Assembly (NCBI RefSeq): GCF_023618015.1
Contig: NZ_JAJKBJ010000003.1
Span: forward strand, 124,001-188,000
Length of the DNA: 64,000 bases
Reading direction: 5' to 3'
Origin: Legionella maioricensis
GTDB lineage: Bacteria > Pseudomonadota > Gammaproteobacteria > Legionellales > Legionellaceae
This document shows positions 54,927-62,915 of this stretch, piece by piece; the stretch's first letter is position 1, and each line of letters opens with the position of its first letter. Position numbers and translations under genes: made by a program. The notes under the pieces are model-generated. The model worked only from the letters and a program-made list of their open reading frames with translations. It had not been told where the DNA came from and did not search any database.

Positions 54927-54960
54927 GTATAGGGCTGAGCAATAGCTCAGCCTTATACTT
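54927..54960 (+). terminator. Intrinsic terminator after purA
   Basis: GTATAGGGCTGAGC, loop AATA and GCTCAGCCTTATAC form a 14-bp stem with one G-U pair. Little T-tract, but the stem is very stable; probably works in both directions. Confidence 0.75.
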
Positions 54961-55259
54961 ACCTCTCATTATTATGTTCGTAAGCGTTGTCAACATAAGG
55001 CATCAATCCTGGGTAACATCATTGCAATCAGGAAAGTGATTCAAAATTTGATCCCGGTTGCAAGCAGCTGGGATACAGGCCCAACAAAAAACTCTTCAAA
55101 ATACTGCCGCAGATTTGCAGAATAGAAAGGAGTTAAATAATGTTTTAGCTTACTATTTTTTACAACTCAATTTGAGCTGATCTCGAATATAGCTATAGGG
55201 CTTGGGTTAGTATAGAATTTCGAAAATACTCCCTCTTTCATAATCATAAAGGATTGTTT
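54961..55259. other. Intergenic region, possible gene debris
   Basis: About 300 bases between purA and the methyltransferase gene. No intact gene. The minus strand reads FTPFYSANLRQYFEEFFVG with an in-frame stop soon after (GIKF, stop, ITFLIAMMLPRID), suggesting a decayed coding fragment of unknown origin, but this could be chance. The right end holds the methyltransferase leader with AAGGA. Confidence 0.3.
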
Positions 55260-56201
55260 ATGTACGGTAATATAGAACAAGAGCAATTAATATCTCATTC
55301 TACTTCAACCCAATCCGTAGAAGTTACCGTGCAAAAGATTGCCGCCAGAATAAAAAAGCAAGGAGATAAACCCTACGCAACAGTAGCTCTACAATTGAAG
55401 TTACTTGAACAACTGACTGAGTTTGCCTTTGGTCGTTTTTTAATCCTGAATCAAGGGATCAACGGTTACTGGACGCATTATATGTTAACTCATCCCTGGT
55501 TTGGTCGGAAAACTGGAGAAAGTGCTCCTGGAGTTCCATTGACTGAATTAGAGGTCTTTATTCTTGACAAGGCACCCTTGATGCTGGCCACACAAGAACG
55601 TTTTGAAATTTTTCTGCAACAAAATCAAGTTGCAGTAAAAAACGATGCCGCACTTTCTTGTATTCCTTGTGGAATGATGGGGGAGCTTCTCTATCTTGAT
55701 TTTACGGATATCACTCATATTAAATTAATAGGTTATGATTATGATCCCGTTACTTTAGATGAGGCTAAAGACCTTGCTGCAAAGCAAAACTTAGCTCATT
55801 TCATAAAGCTTAATCAAGGTAATGCCTGGAAGCTTGATGTGGAAAGCCAATTTGATCTGATTTCCAGTAATGGACTTACAATTTATGAGCCGGATAATCA
55901 GAAAGTTACGGAGCTATATCGCCTGTTTTATAATGCCCTAAAACCTGGTGGAAAATTGGTTACCAGTTTTGTTACTCCTCCACTATCCCTGACTAATGAA
56001 TGTGAATGGGATATGACTAGGCTTAATCAGCAGGATTTGTTACTTCAAAAAATTATTTTTGCAGATATTCTTGAGGCGAAATTTCAATGTTATCGGTCGT
56101 CGGCACAAAGTAAACAGCAACTGGAAGTCGCAGGTTTTAAAGACATTCAATTCATTTACGATAAGGCAAAATTATTTCCTACGGTCCTTGCCTATAAATA
56201 A
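55260..56201 (+). CDS. SAM-dependent class I methyltransferase, unknown substrate
   Basis: 313 residues from the ATG at 55260 (AAGGA upstream); a TTG two codons earlier is less likely. An N-terminal helical region of about 125 residues (RFLILNQGINGYWTHYMLTH) is followed by a Rossmann methyltransferase core: LSCIPCGMMGELL as motif I, IKLIGYDYDPVTLDEAKDLA as motif II, FDLISSNGLTIYEPD as motif IV and ALKPGGKLVTSFVTPP as motif V/VI. The substrate is unknown. No signal peptide or membrane helix. It lies at the edge of an accessory pocket, and I cannot tell housekeeping enzyme from secreted effector. Confidence 0.75.
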   Translation: MYGNIEQEQLISHSTSTQSVEVTVQKIAARIKKQGDKPYATVALQLKLLEQLTEFAFGRFLILNQGINGYWTHYMLTHPWFGRKTGESAPGVPLTELEVFILDKAPLMLATQERFEIFLQQNQVAVKNDAALSCIPCGMMGELLYLDFTDITHIKLIGYDYDPVTLDEAKDLAAKQNLAHFIKLNQGNAWKLDVESQFDLISSNGLTIYEPDNQKVTELYRLFYNALKPGGKLVTSFVTPPLSLTNECEWDMTRLNQQDLLLQKIIFADILEAKFQCYRSSAQSKQQLEVAGFKDIQFIYDKAKLFPTVLAYK

Positions 56202-56422
56202 GGCGAATCCAAAATATTGATGCTCACTTCCGGATGCGGTAGGGAATGAGTATATTACCGTTTTTATCTAAATGTTCTCCGGATCTTTTTTCTGGATAAG
56301 CTAAAAATACCTATTGCTGTTCAAATACCTTTATTCCCCCCTATATCCAATTCCTATTTTTTGACCATATCCAATCTGTTTTCTTCTGAAAACAATAAAA
56401 ATGCCGTTTTTTTGTCCACATT

Positions 56423-56442
56423 GTTAATGTTTTGTTAATGTT
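56423..56442 (+). promoter_or_regulatory. PmrA-type tandem box with -10 element
   Basis: GTTAATGTT, two bases, GTTAATGTT: two identical nine-base halves at a period of 11, matching the PmrA element cTTAATatT-N2-cTTAATatT in spacing and core. TATAAT follows at 56450-56455, eight bases past the box, the expected distance for a PmrA-activated promoter. The start codon is at 56510. Confidence 0.7.
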
Positions 56443-56509
56443 CGGCTTGTATAATTACGCTAGTTAAATACACAAGAAGGGAAGCTACATCATGTAAAGA
56501 GGTAATAAA

Positions 56510-57184
56510 ATGAGAACAGAATATAAAATTGGCGTATGCGTAAAGGAAACTAATCAAGAAAATGGACCTGGGCACGTTTCAGCTTTACTGATCAAGCAAA
56601 AAGAAGGGAAAACTAAAGTGTATCACACGAGCTTTTTCCCTTCTATGTTGGGAAGTATCGTCAATGGAATAACTATAGGTTCCATACCTGTTAAAGGACT
56701 ATTAGCTCAAGACCACATGCAAGATGTAGAGGAAGCCGATCATGTTTTAGTTACTTCTATACCTAAAGAACAATTTCAAAAAGCAAAAGATGGCCAAAAA
56801 GAATTTAGTAATGATGTACAGATCGGACGTCGAGTTTATTCGGTTTTTCGTAAGGCAAATCCACTCGCTAACCTTCTAAGTAAGGTGATTAATGGTGCAG
56901 GTGGCGCCCAATCAGTAATAGAAAAACATAAGAAGGAAGGTTATTATCCGCCAGAAGATTACTGCGGTATCCATGTATTTGATGACGACCACCCAAAAAT
57001 TGAAAAAATTCGTGTCGACAACTGTACTAGTTCTGTAACTCATGTTCTACGCAAAGCCGGTTATAACAATTTTCAGAATCCTGGAATACCAACTGACTTT
57101 ACTTCTGAGCTGGAAAAACACGGCTTTACTAAAGTAGACAAAGAAGAGTTTGTGAAAGAACATAGTAATTCCTTCGAGTTATAA
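56510..57184 (+). CDS. Papain-fold-like protein, candidate Dot/Icm effector (first of a related pair)
   Basis: 224 residues, unknown function. The N-terminal strand carries PGHVSALLI with a His, and the C-terminal part carries NCTSSVTHVLRKAGY with a Cys at the start of a helix. His first and Cys second is the order of circularly permuted NlpC/P60-type papain-fold proteins. A third shared element is GIPTDFTSELEKHG. No signal peptide. The tail KVDKEEFVKEHSNSFEL is Glu-rich, as in many Dot/Icm substrates. A PmrA-type box and TATAAT lie upstream. The family name, activity and secretion are inferred; the sequence pattern is direct. Confidence 0.65.
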   Translation: MRTEYKIGVCVKETNQENGPGHVSALLIKQKEGKTKVYHTSFFPSMLGSIVNGITIGSIPVKGLLAQDHMQDVEEADHVLVTSIPKEQFQKAKDGQKEFSNDVQIGRRVYSVFRKANPLANLLSKVINGAGGAQSVIEKHKKEGYYPPEDYCGIHVFDDDHPKIEKIRVDNCTSSVTHVLRKAGYNNFQNPGIPTDFTSELEKHGFTKVDKEEFVKEHSNSFEL

Positions 57185-57193
57185 CCCCAAATC

Positions 57194-57231
57194 AGGTACA
57201 TCATATTTAATAATATTAATGTGGTGTACCT
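57194..57231 (+). terminator. Hairpin after the first papain-like gene
   Basis: AGGTACA and TGTACCT pair around an AT-rich loop that can itself pair. Located ten bases past the stop. The same stem halves recur after the second gene. Confidence 0.5.
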
Positions 57232-57313
57232 CATTATTCACTTGATTAAAAATTTCATACCTGATACTCAGTAAGCCATAGGCTCCAGTTTTTCTAATTA
57301 TAAAAGGATTGTA

Positions 57314-58117
57314 ATGTTTTCATTTCTAAAATCTAAAAAAAATAGGGAAGTTAGTACTCCTCCCTTGGATTTATCTGTTAAAAAAAATAAAGAAGGTAGT
57401 CTTGATATTTCTGATTCACCCTCTCCTGCACAAGAAATAAAACCCGCTGAAGGGCCAAAAGATAAAGATACTTGGGTATTTATTTGGAGTATGACTGCAG
57501 ATAACGTGGGGCATGTCGCAGTACAAATAGGCGGGGCTCAGCCCAAAATGAAGGAGGAGGATCCTGGAGAGTATGCCAGCATTCATCCTGATAAAATCCC
57601 ATCGATGGGATTAACATCAGTATTACCTTTACCGGCCCATATTGCTACAAATCTATCTGAAGATATGGAGAATTTAGGGGGGGAAAAAAATACAGTTTTT
57701 ATTGATATGGATGGACCTCGAAATGTAAAACCACATAAAGATTCAGGTCCTTTGCAGCCTGACCGGGTATATCATTTTAAAAATCTTGATACTCCTGCAA
57801 TGAGGGAGCACATTCATAAAACCCATGAAAAGGTAAAAACGGGTGAGGTGAGTTATCAATTATTTCCGAATGTGAATTTGATTAAATTTTTTAAAGACAG
57901 TTCAGCATTTATTGCTCAAGACCCAGTTGACATTGAAATGCACCGAAAAATATCTGAGAAAAAAGAAAGTACTGAGCAAGCTTATAATTGCACTACGCTT
58001 GTTAGCGACATTTTGAATAAAGGTGGATTGCCCATTAAACACTCTAAGACAAAACCATGGGGTATTACTCCGAATGGATTGGCAGATGAGATAGAGAGAA
58101 AAGGCCCTGGAATTTAA
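57314..58117 (+). CDS. Papain-fold-like protein, candidate Dot/Icm effector (second of a related pair)
   Basis: 267 residues, unknown function. A charged, disordered N-terminus of about 50 residues (FLKSKKNREVSTPPLDLSVK) precedes the domain. It shares the pattern of the neighbour: VGHVAVQIGG with the His, EYASIHP after it, YNCTTLVSDILNKGG with the Cys, and GITPNGLADEIERKG near the end. These correspond to PGHVSALLI, YHTSFFP, NCTSSVTHVLRKAG and GIPTDFTSELEKHG in the first gene. No signal peptide. AAGGA lies seven bases before the ATG. I see no perfect PmrA box here (TTAATAATATTAAT at 57206-57219 has the wrong spacing), so it may depend on the upstream promoter. Confidence 0.6.
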   Translation: MFSFLKSKKNREVSTPPLDLSVKKNKEGSLDISDSPSPAQEIKPAEGPKDKDTWVFIWSMTADNVGHVAVQIGGAQPKMKEEDPGEYASIHPDKIPSMGLTSVLPLPAHIATNLSEDMENLGGEKNTVFIDMDGPRNVKPHKDSGPLQPDRVYHFKNLDTPAMREHIHKTHEKVKTGEVSYQLFPNVNLIKFFKDSSAFIAQDPVDIEMHRKISEKKESTEQAYNCTTLVSDILNKGGLPIKHSKTKPWGITPNGLADEIERKGPGI

Positions 58118-58140
58118 TATTAGCCAATTAGAGTATCGTA

Positions 58141-58163
58141 AGGTACAAATTGTACTTGTACCT
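58141..58163 (+). terminator. Hairpin after the second papain-like gene
   Basis: AGGTACAA, a seven-base loop and TTGTACCT form a perfect 8-bp stem; a T-rich stretch (GATTTTTTATA) starts about 14 bases later. Confidence 0.45.
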
Positions 58164-58555
58164 ATAGGTTGAAAGATTTTTTATACTTATAAATCGATAG
58201 TTGCGAGTGCATATCAAACCCTAGAGCAGCATCCAGCGCGGATACCATTGGCGTCGCTTGTAAGGCGGTATGTTTCATAGCCTTGTTTTTTCGCTTCGTT
58301 GAGTCTGGCATAGTATAGTGCTGTGCCTATACCTTGTTTTCTGTATTGGATTAAGCTGGGATCAAATTGCTGCTCAGCACTGTACAACAGCCAATGGGGA
58401 TTATTAACCAGGGTAAACCAATTACCTTCGTTAGAGACAAATGGGTAACCAAAATAATTAATCCCAAAATGTTCTAACAAAGGTTCGGCTAGTCGTTTAA
58501 ATAAGCCAGAGTGCTTGATGCTGGTTTGTTCCACATATCATTGATGGCGTTCCAT
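58162..58555 (-). pseudogene. Decayed chimeric gene: LuxR-type N-terminal piece joined to an acetyltransferase C-terminal piece
   Basis: From ATG at 58555 the frame reads MERHQ, then TGA, then YVEQTSIKHSGLFKRLAEPL without change of frame, so a nonsense codon splits it. The following part (LLEHFGINYFGYPF, NPHWLLYSAEQQF) resembles the autoinducer-type domain of Legionella LuxR-family regulators. It then runs into QYRKQGIGTALYYARLNEAKKQGYETYRLTSDAN in pieces (RKQGIGTA is the acetyl-CoA motif of GNAT enzymes). After TSDAN the frame ends in RAGCCSRV, but one frame over it continues VSALDAALGFDMHSQLSIY, as expected for a GNAT C-terminus. So there is a fusion or deletion, a nonsense codon and a frameshift. 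Family calls are by eye. Confidence 0.55.
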
Positions 58556-58566
58556 ATGTTCTTTGA

Positions 58567-60057
58567 TTAAGAGATGCTGTTATTGTATTTATTTTCAAAA
58601 GAGATTAATTTTTGCTCCAAATTCCATTGTAATGTTGCTTTCTCATTATGAGTAATAAATTCCTTACAGCTATCACTATTTAAATCCGCACACTCTTGAA
58701 TCAGTTTGGCCTTGCTGGCATCAGCCCATATGCTTTTACCAGGAACAAAGGCATAGGTTAAGGTATTTCTATTGATTTGTTTTAATCCTTCATAATCCAA
58801 TCCCTGCTTAAGAACCGCCGCCACATATTGACGAGTTAGATTTGTTCTTAATACTCCTTCATCGTCAGTAGATAAAACTACAGGAACACGATGAGAAAGA
58901 TAAGAATTAAGGGGATGATCGGGACCTGACAGATTAAGTATTTTTAAATTGCTTATGAGATTAATTTCCACAGCTAACTGATGTTTTGCCATATAGTTTA
59001 AGGTATCCCCAGCTTTGTCTTCATGGGCTATGGCCGCACCATGGCCGATTCGTTGGGCATGACCTGTAAATAATGCATCACGAATATGATAACCTAAATC
59101 TTTAGGTTTCACCGGTCCAGGCTCTAATTCTCCCGCGTGCAGAGAAATGTTTACATTAGGGTATTGTTGATGAAAAAATTGAAAAATAAGCATTTGTTGG
59201 TGGTAATCACGCAAAGAGATAATGCCATCTTCTGGTTCTACTAAATTAACACCTACCAAATTACCTTTAGAGCGTGACACTGCTTCAAATGCATTGAGCG
59301 TTTGGGCAAAAAGATTATCCTTAGATTGTTCACGAAGAGAATAGTAAAGGAATTTTATTTCTACTTTGCAGGGTTCAGCCTGAGGGTTAGTCTTACATCC
59401 TAAATGTTCCCGGGCTTGAGTCAGGGTGCGCTCACTTTCTTCAACGGTCTGGCTAATGTTGTTTTGAAAATCCTTATTAGCCAATAATAACTTTTTCTTT
59501 TCGGCATAAGACGGAATATTCTTTATTAAAGTGCCAAAAAGTGTTGATTGAGCATTATCTGGAATGTCCATTATTTCCAAATATTGCTCTTGTTGCGCTG
59601 CTGCTCTTTGAATGACATTGGCCAGTAATGCGGAACGATAATCAAACACTATAGGCATATACTTCATAAAGCCATTGAAAAAATGATCGTGTCCTGATTC
59701 TTTTCCAGGAATAAAATCCTTCATAGACCAATCTTTTATAATCTGAGAATAAAGCTCCGGTTGATTCAGTATGTCTTTAGATTTAACCCCATTGCAGTTG
59801 CGGGCAGTTTTGTTCATTGCCAATGTTTTTTTATCTAAACAATAGTCGCCTTTCGAAGCGAGCAACAACATAGTCTCTGGATAGGGGCCTCCTGCTAAAT
59901 GATAGTGCAACTCTCCCCCTTTAGGCATCATTTTAAAAAATGCATAAAGTGCCTTAGGATCTGTTTTTATTTGATTAAAATAAGAGGTGACGTTGGCTTG
60001 TAATGAAGAAATAAAGAAAATACAAAGCAGAGATAGTATTGGTCTAATAAAAGTCAT
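58567..60057 (-). CDS. Exported adenosine deaminase (ADGF-like)
   Basis: 496 residues from the ATG at 60057, which gives a clean signal peptide (MTFIRPILSLLCIFFISSLQA); a longer frame to 60117 adds 20 polar residues. Deaminase metal and catalytic motifs are present: GELHYHLAGG, ISLHAGELEPG, HAQRIGHGAAIAHE and VVLSTDDEGVLRT. The extra N-terminal region before the first motif and the export signal make it like the extracellular ADGF/ADA2-type enzymes instead of the cytoplasmic 330-residue form. It would deaminate adenosine to inosine in the periplasm or outside. Confidence 0.88.
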   Translation of the reverse strand: MTFIRPILSLLCIFFISSLQANVTSYFNQIKTDPKALYAFFKMMPKGGELHYHLAGGPYPETMLLLASKGDYCLDKKTLAMNKTARNCNGVKSKDILNQPELYSQIIKDWSMKDFIPGKESGHDHFFNGFMKYMPIVFDYRSALLANVIQRAAAQQEQYLEIMDIPDNAQSTLFGTLIKNIPSYAEKKKLLLANKDFQNNISQTVEESERTLTQAREHLGCKTNPQAEPCKVEIKFLYYSLREQSKDNLFAQTLNAFEAVSRSKGNLVGVNLVEPEDGIISLRDYHQQMLIFQFFHQQYPNVNISLHAGELEPGPVKPKDLGYHIRDALFTGHAQRIGHGAAIAHEDKAGDTLNYMAKHQLAVEINLISNLKILNLSGPDHPLNSYLSHRVPVVLSTDDEGVLRTNLTRQYVAAVLKQGLDYEGLKQINRNTLTYAFVPGKSIWADASKAKLIQECADLNSDSCKEFITHNEKATLQWNLEQKLISFENKYNNSIS

Positions 60058-60296
60058 GGTGATTTTTTTGTCTTTCAGTTGAGAGGAGATTATCGCATAA
60101 TCTGTCCGAATTCCCAACAGTTTTTATTTTTAATTTGTATTTACAGCTCGAGTGTTGCTTCTAATATAAGACATTGGGGATAGATAGCGTAGGATAAAGC
60201 GATGAATAATTATAGTTGGTTTCTACATGCAATAATGATTGTATTTATTAACTATTCATAGCAGAATATTTTTTATCGTTTATTACTCTGGTGAAG

Positions 60297-61415
60297 ATGA
60301 ATATGACACAAGTACTGCTAAAATCTGCCGTGGCATTCTGCAGTTTTGTTTTATCACTATTGTTAACCGGTTTATATGCTGCTCCTGGTTTTAATGAAGT
60401 AACGGAGAAAAGCCAGGTTGATGTGCATATTGGAATTTATGCTCCATTCTCTAGTAAGCATGCGTTTATAGGCAGGAATATGTTAGGGGCTATGGAGATG
60501 GCTCGTGATCAACTAAAACCTTCGAACGTTCACTATTCATTTTATACCTTGGATAAACTCCCTGAGCATCGTAATCCAATCAATACGTTACAAAAATTTA
60601 TCAAGGTGCATCAGATTAAAGTATTGTTAACCGAAGATTCGGTGAATGGAGCATCATTAGCTGCATTTGCAAAACAAAATAATATTATTCATTTTAGTAT
60701 GGCCAGCGATCCTGCCATTGCTGATGGTAAGAATAATTTTCTGGTCTGGAGCCCCGCTTACGAACAAGCCTCCGTTTTAGTAAAAAAGCTAAAGCAAAAA
60801 AAGGTCAACCAGTTAGGTATCATTACCACGAATCACCCATCGCATGAAATTTTAACACATACCGTAGTGAAGCAATTACAAACAGATTCATCCATAAAAA
60901 TTGCCACCTACGAAAAATACGACACGGGAACCAAGGATTTCTCTGGCCTGATTGATAAAATTAAAGGAAAAAATCCCGATCTGTATTTCATTATGGCTTC
61001 TCCTGAAGATATTGAATTAATTCAATCAGAAATGAAGACAGCCCATATCGATAAACCGGTTACCAGTATTATCCAACGAGTCACTCCTAAGGTAATGCAG
61101 GTTTTTAACGGTCAATGGTATGTAGATACTCATGAAATGAAACCGGAGTTTGTTAATCAATACCAAGAGGCCAATTTAAATTATCCGGTTACTGAAGCAG
61201 GCTATGCTTTTGATGTGTTCCATATACTGAATCAGAGCGTCATCATGGCGATGAAAGTCAGACATGACTTTACCAGTCAGGATCTTGCGGAGCAAATTCA
61301 TAATCTGGCATTTGGTACAGGAGTAATGGGGCCTTTCAATTTGGATAAAAATGGGGTTTTGTATACTCAATCTGAGGTGAAGCAGGTCAATCAAGGGAAG
61401 ATACAGACTGCCTAG
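60297..61415 (+). CDS. Periplasmic binding protein, branched-chain amino acid (LivJ-like) family
   Basis: About 372 residues with a signal peptide (SAVAFCSFVLSLLLTGLYAAPG). Type I periplasmic-binding fold: VDVHIGIYAPFSSKHAFIGRNMLGAMEMARDQ (first lobe, in parts), VLLTEDSVNGASLAAFAKQNNIIHFSM, KVNQLGIITTNHPSHEI and DLYFIMASPEDIELIQSEM. No permease or ATPase genes adjoin, so it may be an orphan. Starts at GTG 60291, ATG 60297 or ATG 60303 are possible; I use 60297. The ligand is unknown. Confidence 0.75.
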   Translation: MNMTQVLLKSAVAFCSFVLSLLLTGLYAAPGFNEVTEKSQVDVHIGIYAPFSSKHAFIGRNMLGAMEMARDQLKPSNVHYSFYTLDKLPEHRNPINTLQKFIKVHQIKVLLTEDSVNGASLAAFAKQNNIIHFSMASDPAIADGKNNFLVWSPAYEQASVLVKKLKQKKVNQLGIITTNHPSHEILTHTVVKQLQTDSSIKIATYEKYDTGTKDFSGLIDKIKGKNPDLYFIMASPEDIELIQSEMKTAHIDKPVTSIIQRVTPKVMQVFNGQWYVDTHEMKPEFVNQYQEANLNYPVTEAGYAFDVFHILNQSVIMAMKVRHDFTSQDLAEQIHNLAFGTGVMGPFNLDKNGVLYTQSEVKQVNQGKIQTA

Positions 61416-61429
61416 TTGAAAACAAAAAA

Positions 61430-61456
61430 AATCAGCAGTTCACTGAACTGCTGATT
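61430..61456 (-). terminator. Intrinsic terminator after ctpA
   Basis: A perfect 13-bp inverted repeat (AATCAGCAGTTCA / TGAACTGCTGATT) with a one-base centre. On the minus strand it is followed by TTTTTTTGTTTT, a strong terminator for ctpA; it also follows the plus-strand gene. Confidence 0.9.
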
Positions 61457-61479
61457 AAGAATTAGTATCGTATTGACGA

Positions 61480-62823
61480 TTATCTATTTGCTAAAGCCAT
61501 GCCTTCTAATACAGTTAATGCGGCATAAAGTTGATAATCTTCATGGATTAAGTCCGCTGTTTTGATATTAGACTTTTTAGCGGATGTATTTTCAGGATTA
61601 CTTTTGTTAATTAAGTGTCCACTAAGCTCGGCTTCACTGAATCCTGTTACATCCGCTTTTTTGTTGGCATCTTTAGGAACATCCAGCTCTTCTACTACGA
61701 TATCCGGAATAATTCCTTTAGCCTGAATTGAAGTTCCAGACGGAGTATAGTATAGAGCAGTAGTTAGCTTGATCCCCGTTTTGCTATCCAGAGGCAATAC
61801 TGTTTGAACAGACCCTTTACCGAAGCTTTTTGTTCCCAATATTATGGCTCTCTTATTATCTTTTAAAGCCCCAGCAACTATTTCAGAAGCAGAAGCAGAA
61901 CCATTATTAATTAAGACGACCATTGGCGCATGATCAATTGCATCTGACGGATTAGGTTTAGCCAAGGCTGTAAATTTTGAGCCGGGTTGACGTCCTTCGG
62001 TATAAACGATCATTTCTGGTTTTCCTGATTTGTCATTACCAAGAAAAGCATCAGAAACCTGGATTGCTGAATCGAGTAGACCTCCGGGATTATTTCTTAG
62101 ATCTAACACCAGTCCTTTTAATTTTCCATTAGATTGTTGTTTTAATTGTTCGATCGCCTGGAGCATGTCTTTGGCAGTTAATGCCTGAAATTGAGTCAGG
62201 CGAATATATCCATAGCCGTCGCTGAGCATTTTACTTTGCACACTTTTAATTTGAATGACTTCACGGATTAAGTCAAAAGTTAAAGGTTTGCTTACCCCTT
62301 TACGTAATACAGTCAGTTCTATAGTCGAACCTGCTTTACCACGCATTAAATTCACCGCATCTTTAAGAGACAGACCTTGCACAGACTCTTTGCCTAATTT
62401 TATGATGTAGTCACCGGATTTGATTCCTGCTTTGAAGGCTGGAGTATCAACCAGAGGAGTAATAACTTTTACTACACCATCTTCCATGGTGACTTCTATT
62501 CCTAATCCCCCAAACTCACCACTGGTCGATGTTTGCAGTTCTTTGAATTCTTCTTCATTCAAATAGCTGGAATGAGGGTCTAAACCGCTTAACATGCCAC
62601 GAATGGCATTATCAAATAATTCTTTGTCATCAATGGGTTTTACATAGTATTTTTTTATTTCACCAATGGCATTAGAAAATCGTTGGACGTCTTCCAATGG
62701 AATTCGTTTCGTATTAGAATTATTTGAGTTCGTTTCATCAGCTGAAAAAGCAGTTAAAGGAAGCATTAAACTTAATGCATACACAACTGCTAAAGTACGT
62801 GGAAGTATTTTCTTAATAACCAT
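61480..62823 (-). CDS. ctpA: C-terminal processing peptidase (S41 family)
   Basis: 447 residues. Signal peptide MVIKKILPRTLAVVYALSLM; PDZ domain around residues 95-180 (GEFGGLGIEVTMEDGVVKVI, AGIKSGDYIIKLG); protease core with LRNNPGGLLDSAIQVSDAFL, the catalytic Ser in INNGSASASEIVAGAL and Lys in TKSFGKGSVQTVLPL. Degrades or trims envelope proteins. It follows the envC-like gene at about 90 bases, as often found. Ribosome site GAGGAGA. Confidence 0.95.
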   Translation of the reverse strand: MVIKKILPRTLAVVYALSLMLPLTAFSADETNSNNSNTKRIPLEDVQRFSNAIGEIKKYYVKPIDDKELFDNAIRGMLSGLDPHSSYLNEEEFKELQTSTSGEFGGLGIEVTMEDGVVKVITPLVDTPAFKAGIKSGDYIIKLGKESVQGLSLKDAVNLMRGKAGSTIELTVLRKGVSKPLTFDLIREVIQIKSVQSKMLSDGYGYIRLTQFQALTAKDMLQAIEQLKQQSNGKLKGLVLDLRNNPGGLLDSAIQVSDAFLGNDKSGKPEMIVYTEGRQPGSKFTALAKPNPSDAIDHAPMVVLINNGSASASEIVAGALKDNKRAIILGTKSFGKGSVQTVLPLDSKTGIKLTTALYYTPSGTSIQAKGIIPDIVVEELDVPKDANKKADVTGFSEAELSGHLINKSNPENTSAKKSNIKTADLIHEDYQLYAALTVLEGMALANR

Positions 62824-62915
62824 AGCGATCTCCTCGGATGCAAGGCCACAAAATCAGCCGCTTCTTTTTTGTTTTTATTAAATATTGAAATGCAATTTGA
62901 GTGCCAGAGGCAAAC

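Noticed and set aside
57206..57219. TTAATAATATTAAT as a second PmrA box before the second papain-like gene
   Set aside because: The two TTAAT cores are separated by four bases instead of six, and the segment lies in the loop of the preceding hairpin.
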